A stretch of DNA of 64,000 bases from Euonymus europaeus (lineage: Eukaryota; Streptophyta; Magnoliopsida; Celastrales; Celastraceae). Below the pieces are notes generated by a model that ran no database searches, had not been told where the DNA came from, and saw only the letters and a list, made by a program, of their open reading frames with translations. The stretch's first letter is position 1. Each line of letters begins with the position of its first letter. The stretch lies in contig OY756957.1 in NCBI GenBank assembly GCA_963580455.1, positions 30,162,501-30,226,500 on the forward strand. The letters run 5' to 3'. The translations under genes were made by a program, and so were the position numbers. This document shows, in pieces, positions 1 through 11,059 of this stretch.

Positions 1-880
1 AACAATATTTATTTATTGACCCGATTGATCGAGAAAAAGCAGATGGCAGTATTTCCAAATTCAGATGCAAGACACTTTGCAGCGTCATTCGTGAACATTC
101 CTACCAGAAGTTTTCCACTTTCTCATTTCTATATACATTTTCAAGTAACTTTCGCTTGGATTTCCTCATCTTGTTTGATTTGTCGTCAATGCTTGTCCAC
201 TTACATCCACTCGGTTTAACGAAAGGATCCACCTCGGCGTCGGATCGGCGATATACAAAAAGTTCTCGTCAGAGCTTCTTCTCCGACAAAAGACTGCTTT
301 GTCACTGTCATAATGCTCAAGTAAGCTCTTTTGCTTAAGAATCAAAAGACCCAGGAGGGAAAAGAAAAAGCTCCACAAACCCCATAATTTCCGAAAACTA
401 TCCATACTTTGGCGTAAATGCCCAAGTAAGCTTCTTGGCGGTGAGAAGCGCTCGCATTCTCCGATTGGGGCAACTGCCCCATGTACTGCGATCACGTTAC
501 AAGCCCACAAGAGGCACTGCCTCGATTGGGCCTGTTTATGGTTTGATCCGAAAATTCTAAGCCCGTAATTTGGCTGTTTGTTATGGGCATGTCAATGCCT
601 TGGTGGGCTAAATAGCCCACAAGTGCCAATGGCAAATTGGAAATTGTTCCATGTTTTTTATATGCCAAAATTGTAGATAGATATACTTTATGAGATTTAT
701 TAGGGATAATGTCACTCATTTAAACTTATTTGCAAGCAAGTATAGTTAATAGTTTTTTAAAATTAATTTGATTTTTATTTTATGGATTTATGGCAATGTT
801 AGAGACTTTTAAGAAAAATATATTAATTTTTTATTTTAATTAATTATTTTACTGTCTTAATCAATATGCTGAGCATATAC

Positions 881-1128
881 GAGCCTGTTAGGGTTTAGGG
901 AATCCGTTTTTCTTAACATGTAACACTTATTGTTTAGGTTACAACATAGAAATACGATACACTAGCCCGTTAAAATTTAGCGATTTCATTACCCTTAGTG
1001 TTTAACACTTGTTGTTTTATGTTACAATATGAAAATATGATTCACGAGTCCGTTTATAGTTTAACGAATCCATTTCTCTTAGCGTTTAACACTCATTGTT
1101 TAGGTTATCATAGTGAAAAAATTACATA
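881..1128. repeat. Three tandem copies of an 83-bp unit
   Basis: Three consecutive units start at about 881, 963 and 1046. Each begins with a variant of GAGCCTGTTAGGGTTTA, carries a TTAACACTTATTGTTTAGG-like core, and ends in ATGAAAATATGATTCAC or a variant. Copies are diverged by substitutions but keep an 82-83 bp period. No coding frame runs through them. This looks like an old minisatellite or the remnant of an element's internal repeats. Confidence 0.75.
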
Positions 1129-2363
1129 GCATTTATACTAATTAAATTAATAATGTAATTAAAAATGTACGTTAAAAACTATCGATGATGTCTTTTGTTA
1201 TAGAGAGTTTTACGTACTGAGTTTGAATATACAATTTTTAAAAAAAATTATCTCGTATTTTGAGGGATAAAAAGTTTTAAAATTTTGTTTATAAAAAAAA
1301 TACAAAAGTTATAGTGAATTTGACTCCCTTCCAAATAAGTATGTGTGTAATTAAACCTGAATAAGTATATAAAGTAGACCCGCTTACATTTCTCCCTTTT
1401 GATGGTACTATCCTTTTATTAGCCCACAAGTGGCAAAATGCCCCGATTGGGCCTGTTTATTGTTTGATTATGATTAAATTTCGAACAAATAATAATTTTC
1501 AATTATGGTTTTGATTTCTCGTGTTTAATGAAAGTTCTTTCATAAAAAATATATATGGTTTTGATTTGGATTTTCAATTTTAATTTTAAGATTTCTATGA
1601 TTTATCTCTTAATGGTTCCAAATCACAGAAAAATCCTATAACTACCCTTCAAATTAAGTAGAATAATTAAAAAATAAAATTTTGATTAATGTGATATTTT
1701 ATTTGTTATTCCTTTTGTCCTTATTTGATAGGTTCCATTTCTGTTTTGATTGTTCACAAACGAAAATGATATATAACCCAACAATTTCGTGTCCCATGTA
1801 TCCCAATCCCAGATGGCATGTCCATGTAGGCAATACTAGGTGGATAAATTTTGAATTTTGAAATTCATACAAATAACTCACCCTTTCTCACACTCTATCA
1901 TTCTCTTCTCTCTTTCTGCCTCACTATCGGAATCCAACTCCATTGTTCGGCCACCGATTGGAGCAGTCGACCCATCGAATTGAAGCGCTCGAGCACTGTG
2001 ACTTATCTCCGACCATCGTTTGCTACCAACAACTTCCTATTTCTCCAGAATCTCACCTTGAAGCCACGACCAACCGAAACTTTTGAAGCCCAATCCAACC
2101 ACCGTAGGCTACCTATTCGTGAACCACCATCATCATTGAAATTGTCTCCACAAGCTTTACATGCATGTTTCAACCACTGGACAGCCGAAATAGTCGTTGG
2201 AATAATATTTCATTGGTTTTTACGCATTCCATTGCTTTTTGAATGTTGATTTTTATTTGGTAGTGTCAGGTGTAATATTATTTTATTTGTGCGGTCTACT
2301 TGTGTTTGAAAGTTAAATGTAAAATAATATAAACATCTAGGAAGAGTTTTTACACTCTTGTGA

Positions 2364-2806
2364 TTTTTTCCATTGAAAAAAAAATACAGTTCGTAATTTC
2401 TATTAACTCATGTAAGAAATATATGTTTATTCCATTGAAAAAACAATGTAATTAATTTATATTCAACTATATATCATACATGTATTTAGTCCATTGCAAA
2501 AAAACAATGAAATTTGTAATTTCTATACAATTATGTATTAAACATGTGTTTATTCAATTGGAAAAAAAAATAATGGAATTCATAATTTATATTAACTTAT
2601 GTATCAAACATGTGTTTATTCAATTAAAAAAAATAGAATTCATAATTTATAAAAAAAAAAATGAAATTCTTAATTTCTATTCAATTATGTATCAAACATG
2701 TGTTTATTCAATTGAAAAAAACAATGGAATTCATAATTTATATTAACTTGTATCAAACATGTGTTTATTCAATTGAAAAAAACAATATAATTCATAATTT
2801 ATAAAA
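2364..2806. repeat. AT-rich tandem repeat, about seven copies of a 60-66 bp unit
   Basis: Successive units share the order TTTATTCAATTGAAAAAAA, then ATGGAATTCATAATTTAT, then ATGTATCAAACATGTG. At least seven units can be followed from about 2364 to 2806; the later ones are the most alike and one is lengthened by an internal partial duplication. The 88-codon open frame over this block (2480-2746) simply reads the repeat and is not taken as a gene. Confidence 0.8.
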
Positions 2807-3383
2807 AAAATTAAATTTGAGTTATTTTTAATTTTAAAAAATACACAGTCAGGTGTTGAGTCACACGCCATGTGAGATTGAGATATATTGAGATATCAAA
2901 ATATGGGGTGTGTAGCAGTGCCGTTTTGCAAATTATACCTCTTTTTTTTATTGAAAATAAATAAAAATGACTAATTTATTAATATATCCTAATTTATTGT
3001 ACATTTTTATAAACAATTCACATTAAATTATAACACTAATAAAATGTGAGTTGAGTGATTTTAATGAAGGATATATTAAGAAGGAAATTAATTACTTTAA
3101 TTAATTTTTAAAAAAATTGTGTCTCGGGTCGCGTGGCAGCCACATGACGAAAGCAGTGACGAAAGTAAATTAAGACCAACTAGTCAATTTGTTTAAGCCA
3201 CGTAAGCAAAACGTATGACTGCCTTAACAAATCACGTCCAGGTTCAATGAACCAAGTAGGACTTCGTTTCTCTCTAGGGCCTTATTTACTTAGATTTCCT
3301 CAAGAAAAAAATAAAATAAAAAAATACAGAGTAATCGTATTAGTTTACGAGAGACAAAGTAGAGACTTTGAGAGAATTCGATA

Positions 3384-5452
3384 ATGGAGTTGGCTTTTAC
3401 CTCGTTTTCTTCGACTGCGATATCTGGTTCCAATTTTGCACGCTTTGGTGCCTCCTACGAGATTAAAGGTTCGTGTTTTTTTTTTCCTTTTTCTGTTCAA
3501 ATTTTTTTTCATGGGCTTTTGGGAATGTTTGTTTGATTTTGATTCTGAATTTTTTGGGGGGTTTTGGCAGTTTCGCAGATTGGTTCGTTCCGGGTATTGG
3601 ACCGGCCGCTTGCTCCGAATCTTTCTGATCGTAGATTGTCTGTAAAAGCCTGAATGCAGAGCAAAAACGGAGCGATTCGGTTGCTCCTCTTGCAGCGACC
3701 GTCATTGCGGCTCCTCCTGGTAAGTTCTATGGATAATAAAAGATACTTTAATTTTAATGAATAATTTAATTATGGATAATAATAGATGCTTTAATTTTAA
3801 TAAATAATTTTGATAAGTAAACAAAGCGTTTTGATGGGCTCATTGTTTAATTTGTGTTGAATTAGCAGAATTGGAAGATAAAGTAGAGGTGGAGGACTAT
3901 GATCGTTTGGCCAAGGAGCTCGAGAACGTTTCCCCCCTTCAAATCATGGATATAGCCCTTGAGAAATTCGGCGACGACATTGCTATTGCTTTCAGGTTAT
4001 CTATTTCTGCATGATCTTGTCGAAATTTAAATTCGTGTTTTCTAGGAATTTATTTGTGTGGTTATCTGTTTCCATATTTCCATCAAGTATATTTCCTTAC
4101 TTGATAAGAATATAATTTGGCATATCCTATCAGCTGTTTAGTCATTGAATTGCATGGTTGATGGTTCTTAAGTTGAGCAGATAATAGAGCTGAGGGTTTG
4201 AATCGGCAAATAGTGTTGACCTGCAAGTTGTGTTTTACTTAACAGTTAACACATAGGGCTATCTGATCAGTGCATTTGTTGTTCAAATTGTGGTGATCCA
4301 GTCTGAGATTTTTGAAGGCTTCATTGCTTTCAATAAAATCTTGGATCGATGTGTTATGGAGTAACGATTGATAATAGATTGTTGTTTATTGCCTCCATGT
4401 GAGGTCTGGATTTGGTTAGTAATCAATATTGTTATGTTTCTGAAGTGGTGCTGAAGATGTTGCTCTGATAGAGTATGCACATTTAACCGGTCGGCCCTTT
4501 CCCCGGAAACTTATAAATTCTTCGACAAAGTTGAAAAGCACTATGGCATCCGCATTGAGTACATGTTCCCGGATGCTGTAGAAGTTCAAGCCTTAGTAAG
4601 GGACAAGGGGCTGTTCTCTTTCTATGAGGATGGACACCAAGAGTGCTGCCGTGTGAGGAAGGTGAGGGCTCTTAAGGGGCTTCGAGCGTGGATCACTGGC
4701 CAGAGGAAGGATCAGTCCCCTGGTACCCGGTCTGAAATTCCCGTTGTTCAGGTCGACCCAGTTTTTGAAGGTATGGATGGTGGAATTGGCAGCCTAGTGA
4801 AGTGGAACCCGACAGCAAATGTTGATGGCAAAGACATCTGGAACTTCCTTCGAGCCATGAACATTCCTGTGAATTCGTTGCACTCACAAGGATTTGTCTC
4901 AATTTGCTGTGAACCATGCACAAGACCAGTCCTTCCAGGGCAGCACAAGAGAGAAGGAGGATGGTGGTGGGAGGATGCCAGGGCGAAGGAGTGCGGACTT
5001 CACAAAGGAAATCTTAAACAGGATGATGCTGCCCAACTTAATGGCAACCGAAATGGAGCTGTCAAAGACTCAAAGCCAATGGAACTGCCACAGTTCCTGA
5101 TATTTTCAATTCACAGCATTTGGTCACCTTGAGCAGGACTGGAATTGAGAATTTGGCAAAACTAGAAGATAGAAAAGAACCATGGATTGTTGTGCTCTAT
5201 GCACCATGGTGCCAATTCTGCCAGGCCATGGAAGGATCATATGTTGAATTGGCCGAGAAGTTGGCGGGCTCAAGGGTTAGAGTAGGAAAGTTCAGAGCAG
5301 ATGGCAAACAGAAGGAGTTTGCTAAGCATGACTTGCAGCTTGGAAGTTTCCCCACCATACTGTTTTTCCCCAAACACTCTTCTAGGCCAATCAAATACTC
5401 TGAGAGAAGGGACGTTGATTCCTTGATGGCTTTTGTAAATGCCCTTGGATGA
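3384..5452 (+). pseudogene. APR (pseudogene): 5'-adenylylsulfate (APS) reductase pseudogene, intron-bearing
   Basis: The intact family is plastid APS reductase, which reduces APS to sulfite in sulfate assimilation. Four exons are recognisable: about 3384-3468, 3571-3719, 3866-3995 and 4446-5452. They cover a plastid leader, the reductase domain ([41 protein letters not shown]) and the C-terminal thioredoxin-like domain with its WCQFC redox pair. At least three breaks prevent translation of one protein. One base is missing in exon 2 near 3650, giving TGA at 3651. About 31 bases are lost at 4500, removing the conserved SLDTGRLN segment and shifting frame. A further frameshift lies near 5075, before the thioredoxin-like part. 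There are also in-frame losses near 4667 (four codons) and 5400 (one codon), and Gly is replaced by Cys before CEPC. Because introns remain, this is a decayed gene copy and not a processed one. Sequencing error is unlikely to explain so many lesions. Confidence 0.9.
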
Positions 5453-6255
5453 TTGAACTTAGGTCAAGCGTTCCACTGATCATAAGATGACAGGATCCCA
5501 TTTATTATCATGAAGGAGGGTTTACCTGCACCGATGGAATAATAGTTAGAAAGGTAGGCTTCACCAAATTTGGTGTCTGTATATTTTAGCTATAGTTTTT
5601 TTATTCTTAGCTCATTTTTTAATTTTGTTCTCCTTTCACCCTTGCAAGTTATGCAAGAATCATTTTCTTCGGCCTAGAGTTTTAGTTTGTTGTTACCCAG
5701 TTTTCTGCACGAAGAGTCAAATTTTGTCCGTGTGGTCTGCTAGGTTTCTTCCAGTTTCGCCAGCAATTCTATACTCTGTAATCAGATTGCTGGAGAAGCT
5801 TGACCACTACTTGACATGTGCTGTCCAGCAGTAAAAGACAGGAATGATGACAGGATTTACTTTGTATTACTGTTCTTTGGCTCTTGAGCTCCACCATGGG
5901 AAAGAGACAGGAAAGCTGCAAAATAAGCAACCCAACCTTTAAGCCGCAAAGCAAACCATTGAGTTGCTTGACCACAAAAATATTATTTTCTAGGACAGTT
6001 TTAATAATTCTAACATGATATTTCTTAATAGCCTGACAAAGATGTCATGTTCAAATCAGGAATCCTGTCTCTTGTCTAAAATATAAAGCAAACCCCATTT
6101 GCTACTTGAACTAGTGGGGGGAAACACCTCGTCTCCTAATTATTAAGGCGAGATAATTATTGGCTTTTTACCAAGGCAGTTTAGAAGAATGAACTGCTTT
6201 TACAGAGAAAATTTCCTTCAAATGCAGCTGAGCTCTGTGCTAGTGAATTTTTTGG
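5453..6255. other. 3' flank of the APR pseudogene
   Basis: This stretch holds the former 3' untranslated region and ordinary AT-rich spacer. I see no gene. Confidence 0.5.
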
Positions 6256-7557
6256 AGTTTTTTTCAATGTCATTTTTAATAAATTAATTAGAGTATAACA
6301 AAAAAACTTATTGCACAAATGACAATATACGCTGTTGGCAAAAACATGAATTTCATTGACTTTTTATTAGTTATGTTGTTGCCAATAATGTGAATGTCGT
6401 TTATCTTTTTTGCACATGTCACACCGTTGATAACGGCGTCACTATATATAATGATGAATCACGCTATTGTGGATAGCGTGATTAACTTCCATAATAGAAT
6501 ATAAAACACAATTTTCACCTGATTTCTAGTACATAAACATATCTTTTACCTGGTTTTTGTAACATAAACATCTCTTTCACTTGGTTTTGGAGTGAATTTG
6601 TCTCTCTAGCATCTCAGGGGAGACATTCGAGGCTTCCAACTAGAAAAGTTTGCCATTCCAATTGTTTATAAAGTAAAGCATGAAATAATGTGACTTATGT
6701 TGATATGCATATGATTTGTTGAGAACCACACGCTTGAAAGGTGCCATAATCACATGCGTATCGCATATATTATTCACGTCACTTGGCAAGCAACGTGATG
6801 GACAAGTTTAAAGATGTGGACTTGAAAAACACTGTAAAGTTGATGGCAAAAGAGCCATTGAAATAGAGGTTTGATTTCTGGATATCCCGAATGAAAGAAT
6901 TGAATGAAGAGGCTTGGAAATACCAAGAGGAAGTTCAAAAGGATAAATGGGCACTATCATACGATGGTAGCCATCGTTATGGTGTGATGACCACAAGTAT
7001 GTCTGAAATTTTCAACAGTGTACTCAAGGGTGGTCATTTTCGTTCAATCATTGCTCTTATCGAATTGGCCTTTTATCGGGCGAACAATTACTTTGTAACT
7101 CATATGATTGAGGCACAACAGTACATAATGGAAGATCGAGACTAGCCTCCTAACATTTTAACTGAAATCACTAGAGAAATTGAGTGTGATAAATGAGTGT
7201 TTATCTATGTATTGAACTTAGTTTGATGTTTAACTATGTATTGGTTATGAATCTATGAGTTTGAGTCTGATTAATATGAATGATTATCTATGTATTGAAT
7301 CTAATTTGATATTTATGTATTGTATTCAAGCTAATGACGATGCCTTTTTTCCCCCCTCTACCAATGGTAATTACGTTGTTGACAATAACACAGTCTCGTG
7401 AAGCTAGTGTGACTAGTGCAAAAAAGATTAAAAGAGTGTCAACAGCGTAACTAATAAAAAACTAATGAAACGTTGTTATCAATAGAATTTGTGGAAAAAA
7501 AATAATTATATCTCTTATTAATTTAATAAAAAATGATATATTGAAAAAACACTTGTT
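6256..7557 (+). mobile_element. Degenerate Mutator-like element (MULE) with long inverted ends
   Basis: The two ends are inverted copies of one another. The left end (about 6256-6430) reads GTTTTTTTCAATGTCATTTT, then AATAAATTAATTAGAGTATA and later ATCTTTTTTGCACATGTCAC. The reverse complement of the right end (about 7385-7557) reads GTTTTTTCAATATATCATTT, then ATTAAATTAATAAGAGATAT and later ATCTTTTTTGCACTAGTCAC. The match runs for roughly 170 bp with many differences. Between them, at 6891-7145, lies a fragment of MuDR-type transposase. I could not see a clean 9-bp target duplication. Long TIRs plus a MuDR fragment point to a dead, internally deleted MULE of about 1.3 kb. Confidence 0.65.
6891..7145 (+). 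pseudogene. MuDR/MULE transposase fragment
   Basis: An 84-codon open stretch contains KWALSYDGSHRYGVMTTSMS followed by EIFNSVLKG and an IIALIELAFYR helix. This is the conserved block after the catalytic core in plant MULE transposases (usually W..A.D.G.R.G.MTTN.SE..N..LK). The frame opens and closes abruptly, and neither the catalytic DDE residues nor the SWIM zinc finger is visible nearby. It is therefore a remnant and not an active gene. It lies inside the inverted repeats described for the surrounding element. Confidence 0.75.
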
Positions 7558-8359
7558 TTTTTTGCGTGCTCGTGACTCACTCTGCTTAATGCAGATCACG
7601 GTATGTCTGCTCTTCTGTTGTTTTATGCGCTTAATGGACAGGGCAAATGTCGTCTTCTTGTGCTCGTGACACAGTTTTTTTGAATTTTGGGTTCGTTTTC
7701 TTCCAATGTTTATGACTTTCTATCATATCCTCATATTCAACCCAAAGAAATTCAAATTTTTGAAAAATAATGGGGTCCTAGTTGCCGGATTGCAGCCTTT
7801 GTGAGCTACCGTAGATGTGGCGAACTAAGGAAGCAGAATAAATGTTCAAAGTGTGAATTGAACACAAATTTCAAAACGTGGGCTCTTACCAGCAACGTCT
7901 CTTTGTGGAAGTGCCAGCCTGTGATTTCAGGAACCATCCCAAAGCCAGGGACACAGACACGGACACAGTCCCTTTGAGTTTATTATCTTAAAGCCCATTA
8001 ATCTCTTCCCCATCTGACCAGTTTTGGAAATTGGAAGTCCGGATTCGACACGAATTGACACTGTAGTCGGCCCACAAAGGTCACTTAACTGAAATATGGG
8101 TCGGTAGGGGCAACATTTACTGGCGCACATCTTTCGGGCACCAGAACACAGTGACAGACACCCAGGTAGCAAAAACCCTCATGTTTTGAGTTCTGATGAG
8201 GTTTTTCTGCTAACAAAGCTAAACCCAGATCAATTCTCCAATAAAATCACACAAGCACACTCCCAAAAAGATAAAGGTGGAAACTTTACTAGATAATGCA
8301 ACGATTTGTGGTTGAGCAAGAGCCAGAAGATGAGGAATTAAAGCTCGAGCTACTGTTCA
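7558..8359. other. Spacer and promoter of the GH17 gene
   Basis: No gene is visible. The 81-codon minus-strand frame at 7927-8172 lacks any motif. The last 150 bases are the probable leader of the beta-1,3-glucanase gene. Confidence 0.5.
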
Positions 8360-10711
8360 ATGGGAAACTCTGAAAAGACTCCTGTGCTCCTCCTTATCTT
8401 CTTCTTCTTCATATTCACTTCCACTTCGCTATCTATTGGTAAGTAACTTCCGATAACTCAACAACCCACTTTGCTGATTTTGATGAACAATTTGAGCGTA
8501 GAAAGAAAGGTTCGTGTTTGTGACTATTTTTAGCTAAATTTGCAGCTCAGAAAGACAGAGACACCGAACCCTTTGTAGGGGTTAACATAGGCACGGACGT
8601 GTCAAAGCTTGTGTCTCCAACGGATCTTGTTTCGTTTCTCCAAGTGCAGAAGATAACCCACATCAGGCTGTACGATGCAGACCCCGAAATCCTCAAAGCA
8701 CTGTCCAAAACCAAGATCCGGGTTATCATTAGCGTCCCCAACAACCAGCTCCTCGCCATTGGCTCCTCCAATGCCTCCGCCGCCTCCTGGATTGGTCGGA
8801 ATGTTCTTTCTTACTACCCGGAAACTCTCATCACCGCCGTTGCTGTCGGCGATGAGGTATTGACGACAATTCCATCTTCAGCTCCCCTGCTTATGCCCGC
8901 AATAGAGTCACTGTACAGTGCATTAGTGGCTGCAAATTTGCATAATGAAATCAAGGTTTCCACTCCTCATGCTGCTTCGATTATTTTGGACCCTTTTCCA
9001 CCTTCTCAGTCATTCTACAATCAGAGCTTGAGTTCAATTATGGTACCTATGCTACAGTTTTTATCAAGAACTGGGTCTCCTTTGATGATGAATATGTATC
9101 CTTACTACGTGTTTATGGAAAACAAAGGGGTTGTGCCTCTTGATAATGCTTTGTTTAAGCCCCTGACTCCGAGCAAAGAAATGGTGGATCCTAACACTTT
9201 GTTGCATTACAGTAATGTGTTGGATGCAATGATTGATGCCGCCTACTATTCAATGAAGAACTTGAATGTTTCTGATGTTGCGGTGCTTGTAACAGAAAGT
9301 GGTTGGCCTTCGAAGGGTGATTCTAAAGAGCCTTATGCTACTATTGACAATGCAGATACTTATAATTCGAATCTGATTAAGCATGTTTTCGATCAGAGTG
9401 GAACTCCTCTCCACCCAGAAATTACTTCTAGTGTGTATATATATGAATTGTTCGATGAGGATTTGAGGTCACCGCCAGTATCAGAGGCTAATTGGGGATT
9501 GTTTCATGGGAATTTGACTCCAGTATATTTGCTTCATGTATCAGGGAGTGGGACTTTTTTGGCTAATGATACAACAAACCAGACTTATTGTATTGCCATG
9601 GATGTTGTCGATTCAAAGACCTTACAGGCAGCACTGGATTGGGCTTGTGGTCCAGGGAAGGCTAATTGTAGTGAGATTCAGCCAGGGGAGACTTGCTACC
9701 AGCCTAATAATGTGAGAAGCCACGCCTCATATGCATTTGATAGCTATTATCAGAAGGAAGGGAGGACTGCTGGTTCTTGTGAGTTCAAGGGTGCAGCCAC
9801 AGTCACCACCACCGACCCGAGTAAGCAATACTACTATACTCTCTCTTCTCAAATCAAATTCTTTGGGTTTAGTGAGGATCAGGGCTTATTATGTAGATTT
9901 TTTTGCTGCAAATTGTTATTTTACCAGAACCATGTTGTTAGTGTGTATAAATTGAGTTCATTAGGATGCAAAATTGCCAATGTGAACAGTGACAGTTTTG
10001 TTTGCTTGAACTTCTGGATCTACTGTGGTACTGATGTCCCTCACTCATAAAAGGTAATTGAAACCAAGTGGGAAGGGAATCTGAAGAAGTACTAATTCCC
10101 TAATCCAGGCCACAAAAGTTAACGAATAGGAATAGTAGTACCTTCAATCAAGATCTTCATGGGATACTCATAAAGACAAGGGTGACTTCCATGAGGGGTG
10201 TTTCAGGATTCTTACCCGACAGATGCACATGGGTTCTTTGGTGGTTAGGCCTGTAGAAAAAGCCATGGAGTAAGGTTTTGAATTGAACGGCAATGTAGAT
10301 GTGGGGAACTATGATCTCCTTTTAATAAACTTTTGGTCTGTGAGCAATGCTGCTCCCCACAATTTCTGGCTAGCATCTTTAAAATGTTCAGTTTCAATCT
10401 AATCTCTTTTCTCACCTACTTGCAGGTCATGGAAACTGTATATTTCCTGGAAGGTAAGAATGGCCTTTTCCCTTGTGTTGTTAACACCGGTTCTTTATTG
10501 TTCTCAACTGAGATTGTGAATATTTGGGTGCAGTAAGAAGGTAAACAACAAAACAAGGGCAATGGTGAACTCTACAACTGAAGCAAGTGGTGCAGCAGAT
10601 AGATTAAGATTCATCACTTTTAGCAGCAATCAAATAAGTTCAATTAATAATGTTCTGCGCGTCGTTGTGTATTTAACTTTCTGTAATCGATTATACACAT
10701 TTCTTTTGTGA
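8360..10711 (+). CDS. Glucan endo-1,3-beta-glucosidase, GH17 + X8 (CBM43), GPI-anchored type
   Basis: The enzyme hydrolyses 1,3-beta-glucan (callose) at the cell surface or plasmodesmata. Exons are 8360-8438, 8546-9820, 10426-10453 and 10534-10711, giving 519 residues. An N-terminal hydrophobic signal (about residues 8-26) is followed by the GH17 barrel starting at FVGVNIGTD. The acid/base Glu is E130 in VGDEV and the nucleophile is E277 in VTESGWPSKGD. A linker with Asn-glycosylation sites leads to a Cys-rich X8 domain (from about residue 374, YCIAMDVVDSKTLQAALDWA). A short Ser/Asn stretch and a hydrophobic tail (VLRVVVYLTFCNRLYTFLL) suggest GPI attachment. The 28-bp exon 3 encodes HGNCIFPG, which completes the X8 domain. 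The start was chosen because it supplies the signal peptide and splices in phase. Intron 2 stays open for 76 codons, so its retention would give a truncated form without the X8 end and GPI tail. Confidence 0.93.
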
Positions 10712-10807
10712 GTTTGCCATGAAGTGCAAAAATAAAACTATTTTTTGAAATGTAATACTAGTTATTATTTCCTTTTTGAATTCATTTGGGAGTGTAGCAA
10801 TGATTAG

Positions 10808-11059
10808 GATGCCGCTCTGATACCATCGGAGAATTTTGAGTAGAGATAGAAATGAAAGAGACGCTAAAAGCTTAGCTTTTTACTCATCAGTGATACAACC
10901 TTTATATAGAATAATTACATGTGTGTAACTTAACAGCTATACAAATGTGAAAATAGGGGATCAATCATACAGCTCTTCAATCTCTTCTAATCTATGTAAC
11001 TGAGGAAATCAATCAACTCACTATTCAATCCCTGATTTTCCTCTATTCAAAACCCAACA
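10808..11059 (-). mobile_element. Truncated Copia-type LTR with primer-binding site
   Basis: On the minus strand, a sequence starting TGTTGGGTTTTG at 11059 runs about 234 bp to 10826. It contains a CTATATAAAGG promoter motif. It is followed at once by TGGTATCAGAGCGGCAT, the initiator-Met-tRNA primer-binding site typical of plant Copia retrotransposons. This is the 5' LTR plus start of the internal region; nothing of gag or pol remains on the 10.7-kb side. The LTR's inner end is CGA where CA would be expected, so it is mutated. It lies about 100 bp past the GH17 stop codon. Confidence 0.7.

Larger units (their letters stand above)
1..3383. other. AT-rich spacer upstream of the APS reductase pseudogene
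   Basis: I see no convincing gene here. Short open frames at 166-510 (minus) and 1851-2249 (plus) have no recognisable motifs and no family resemblance I can name. The stretch contains two tandem-repeat blocks, listed separately, and a dispersed direct repeat of about 47 bp (near 500-545 and 1420-1467). The segment at 3240-3383 is the likely promoter and 5' leader of the pseudogene that follows. Confidence 0.6.

Noticed and set aside
166..510. 114-codon minus-strand open frame
   Set aside because: No family motif, odd composition, and it lies in repeat-containing spacer. It could be part of a gene cut by the window edge, but nothing supports that.
1851..2249. 132-codon open frame with Leu/Ser-rich start
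   Set aside because: No motif recognised; the sequence looks like transposon-derived spacer, and no promoter or splice structure is visible.
4563..5132. 189-codon frame that looks like an intact APS reductase domain
   Set aside because: It is one segment of the broken pseudogene. It starts after the deletion at 4500 and ends in the wrong frame before the thioredoxin-like domain.
8599..8601. GTG start for the GH17 protein
   Set aside because: An upstream exon at 8360 supplies an ATG and signal peptide in phase.
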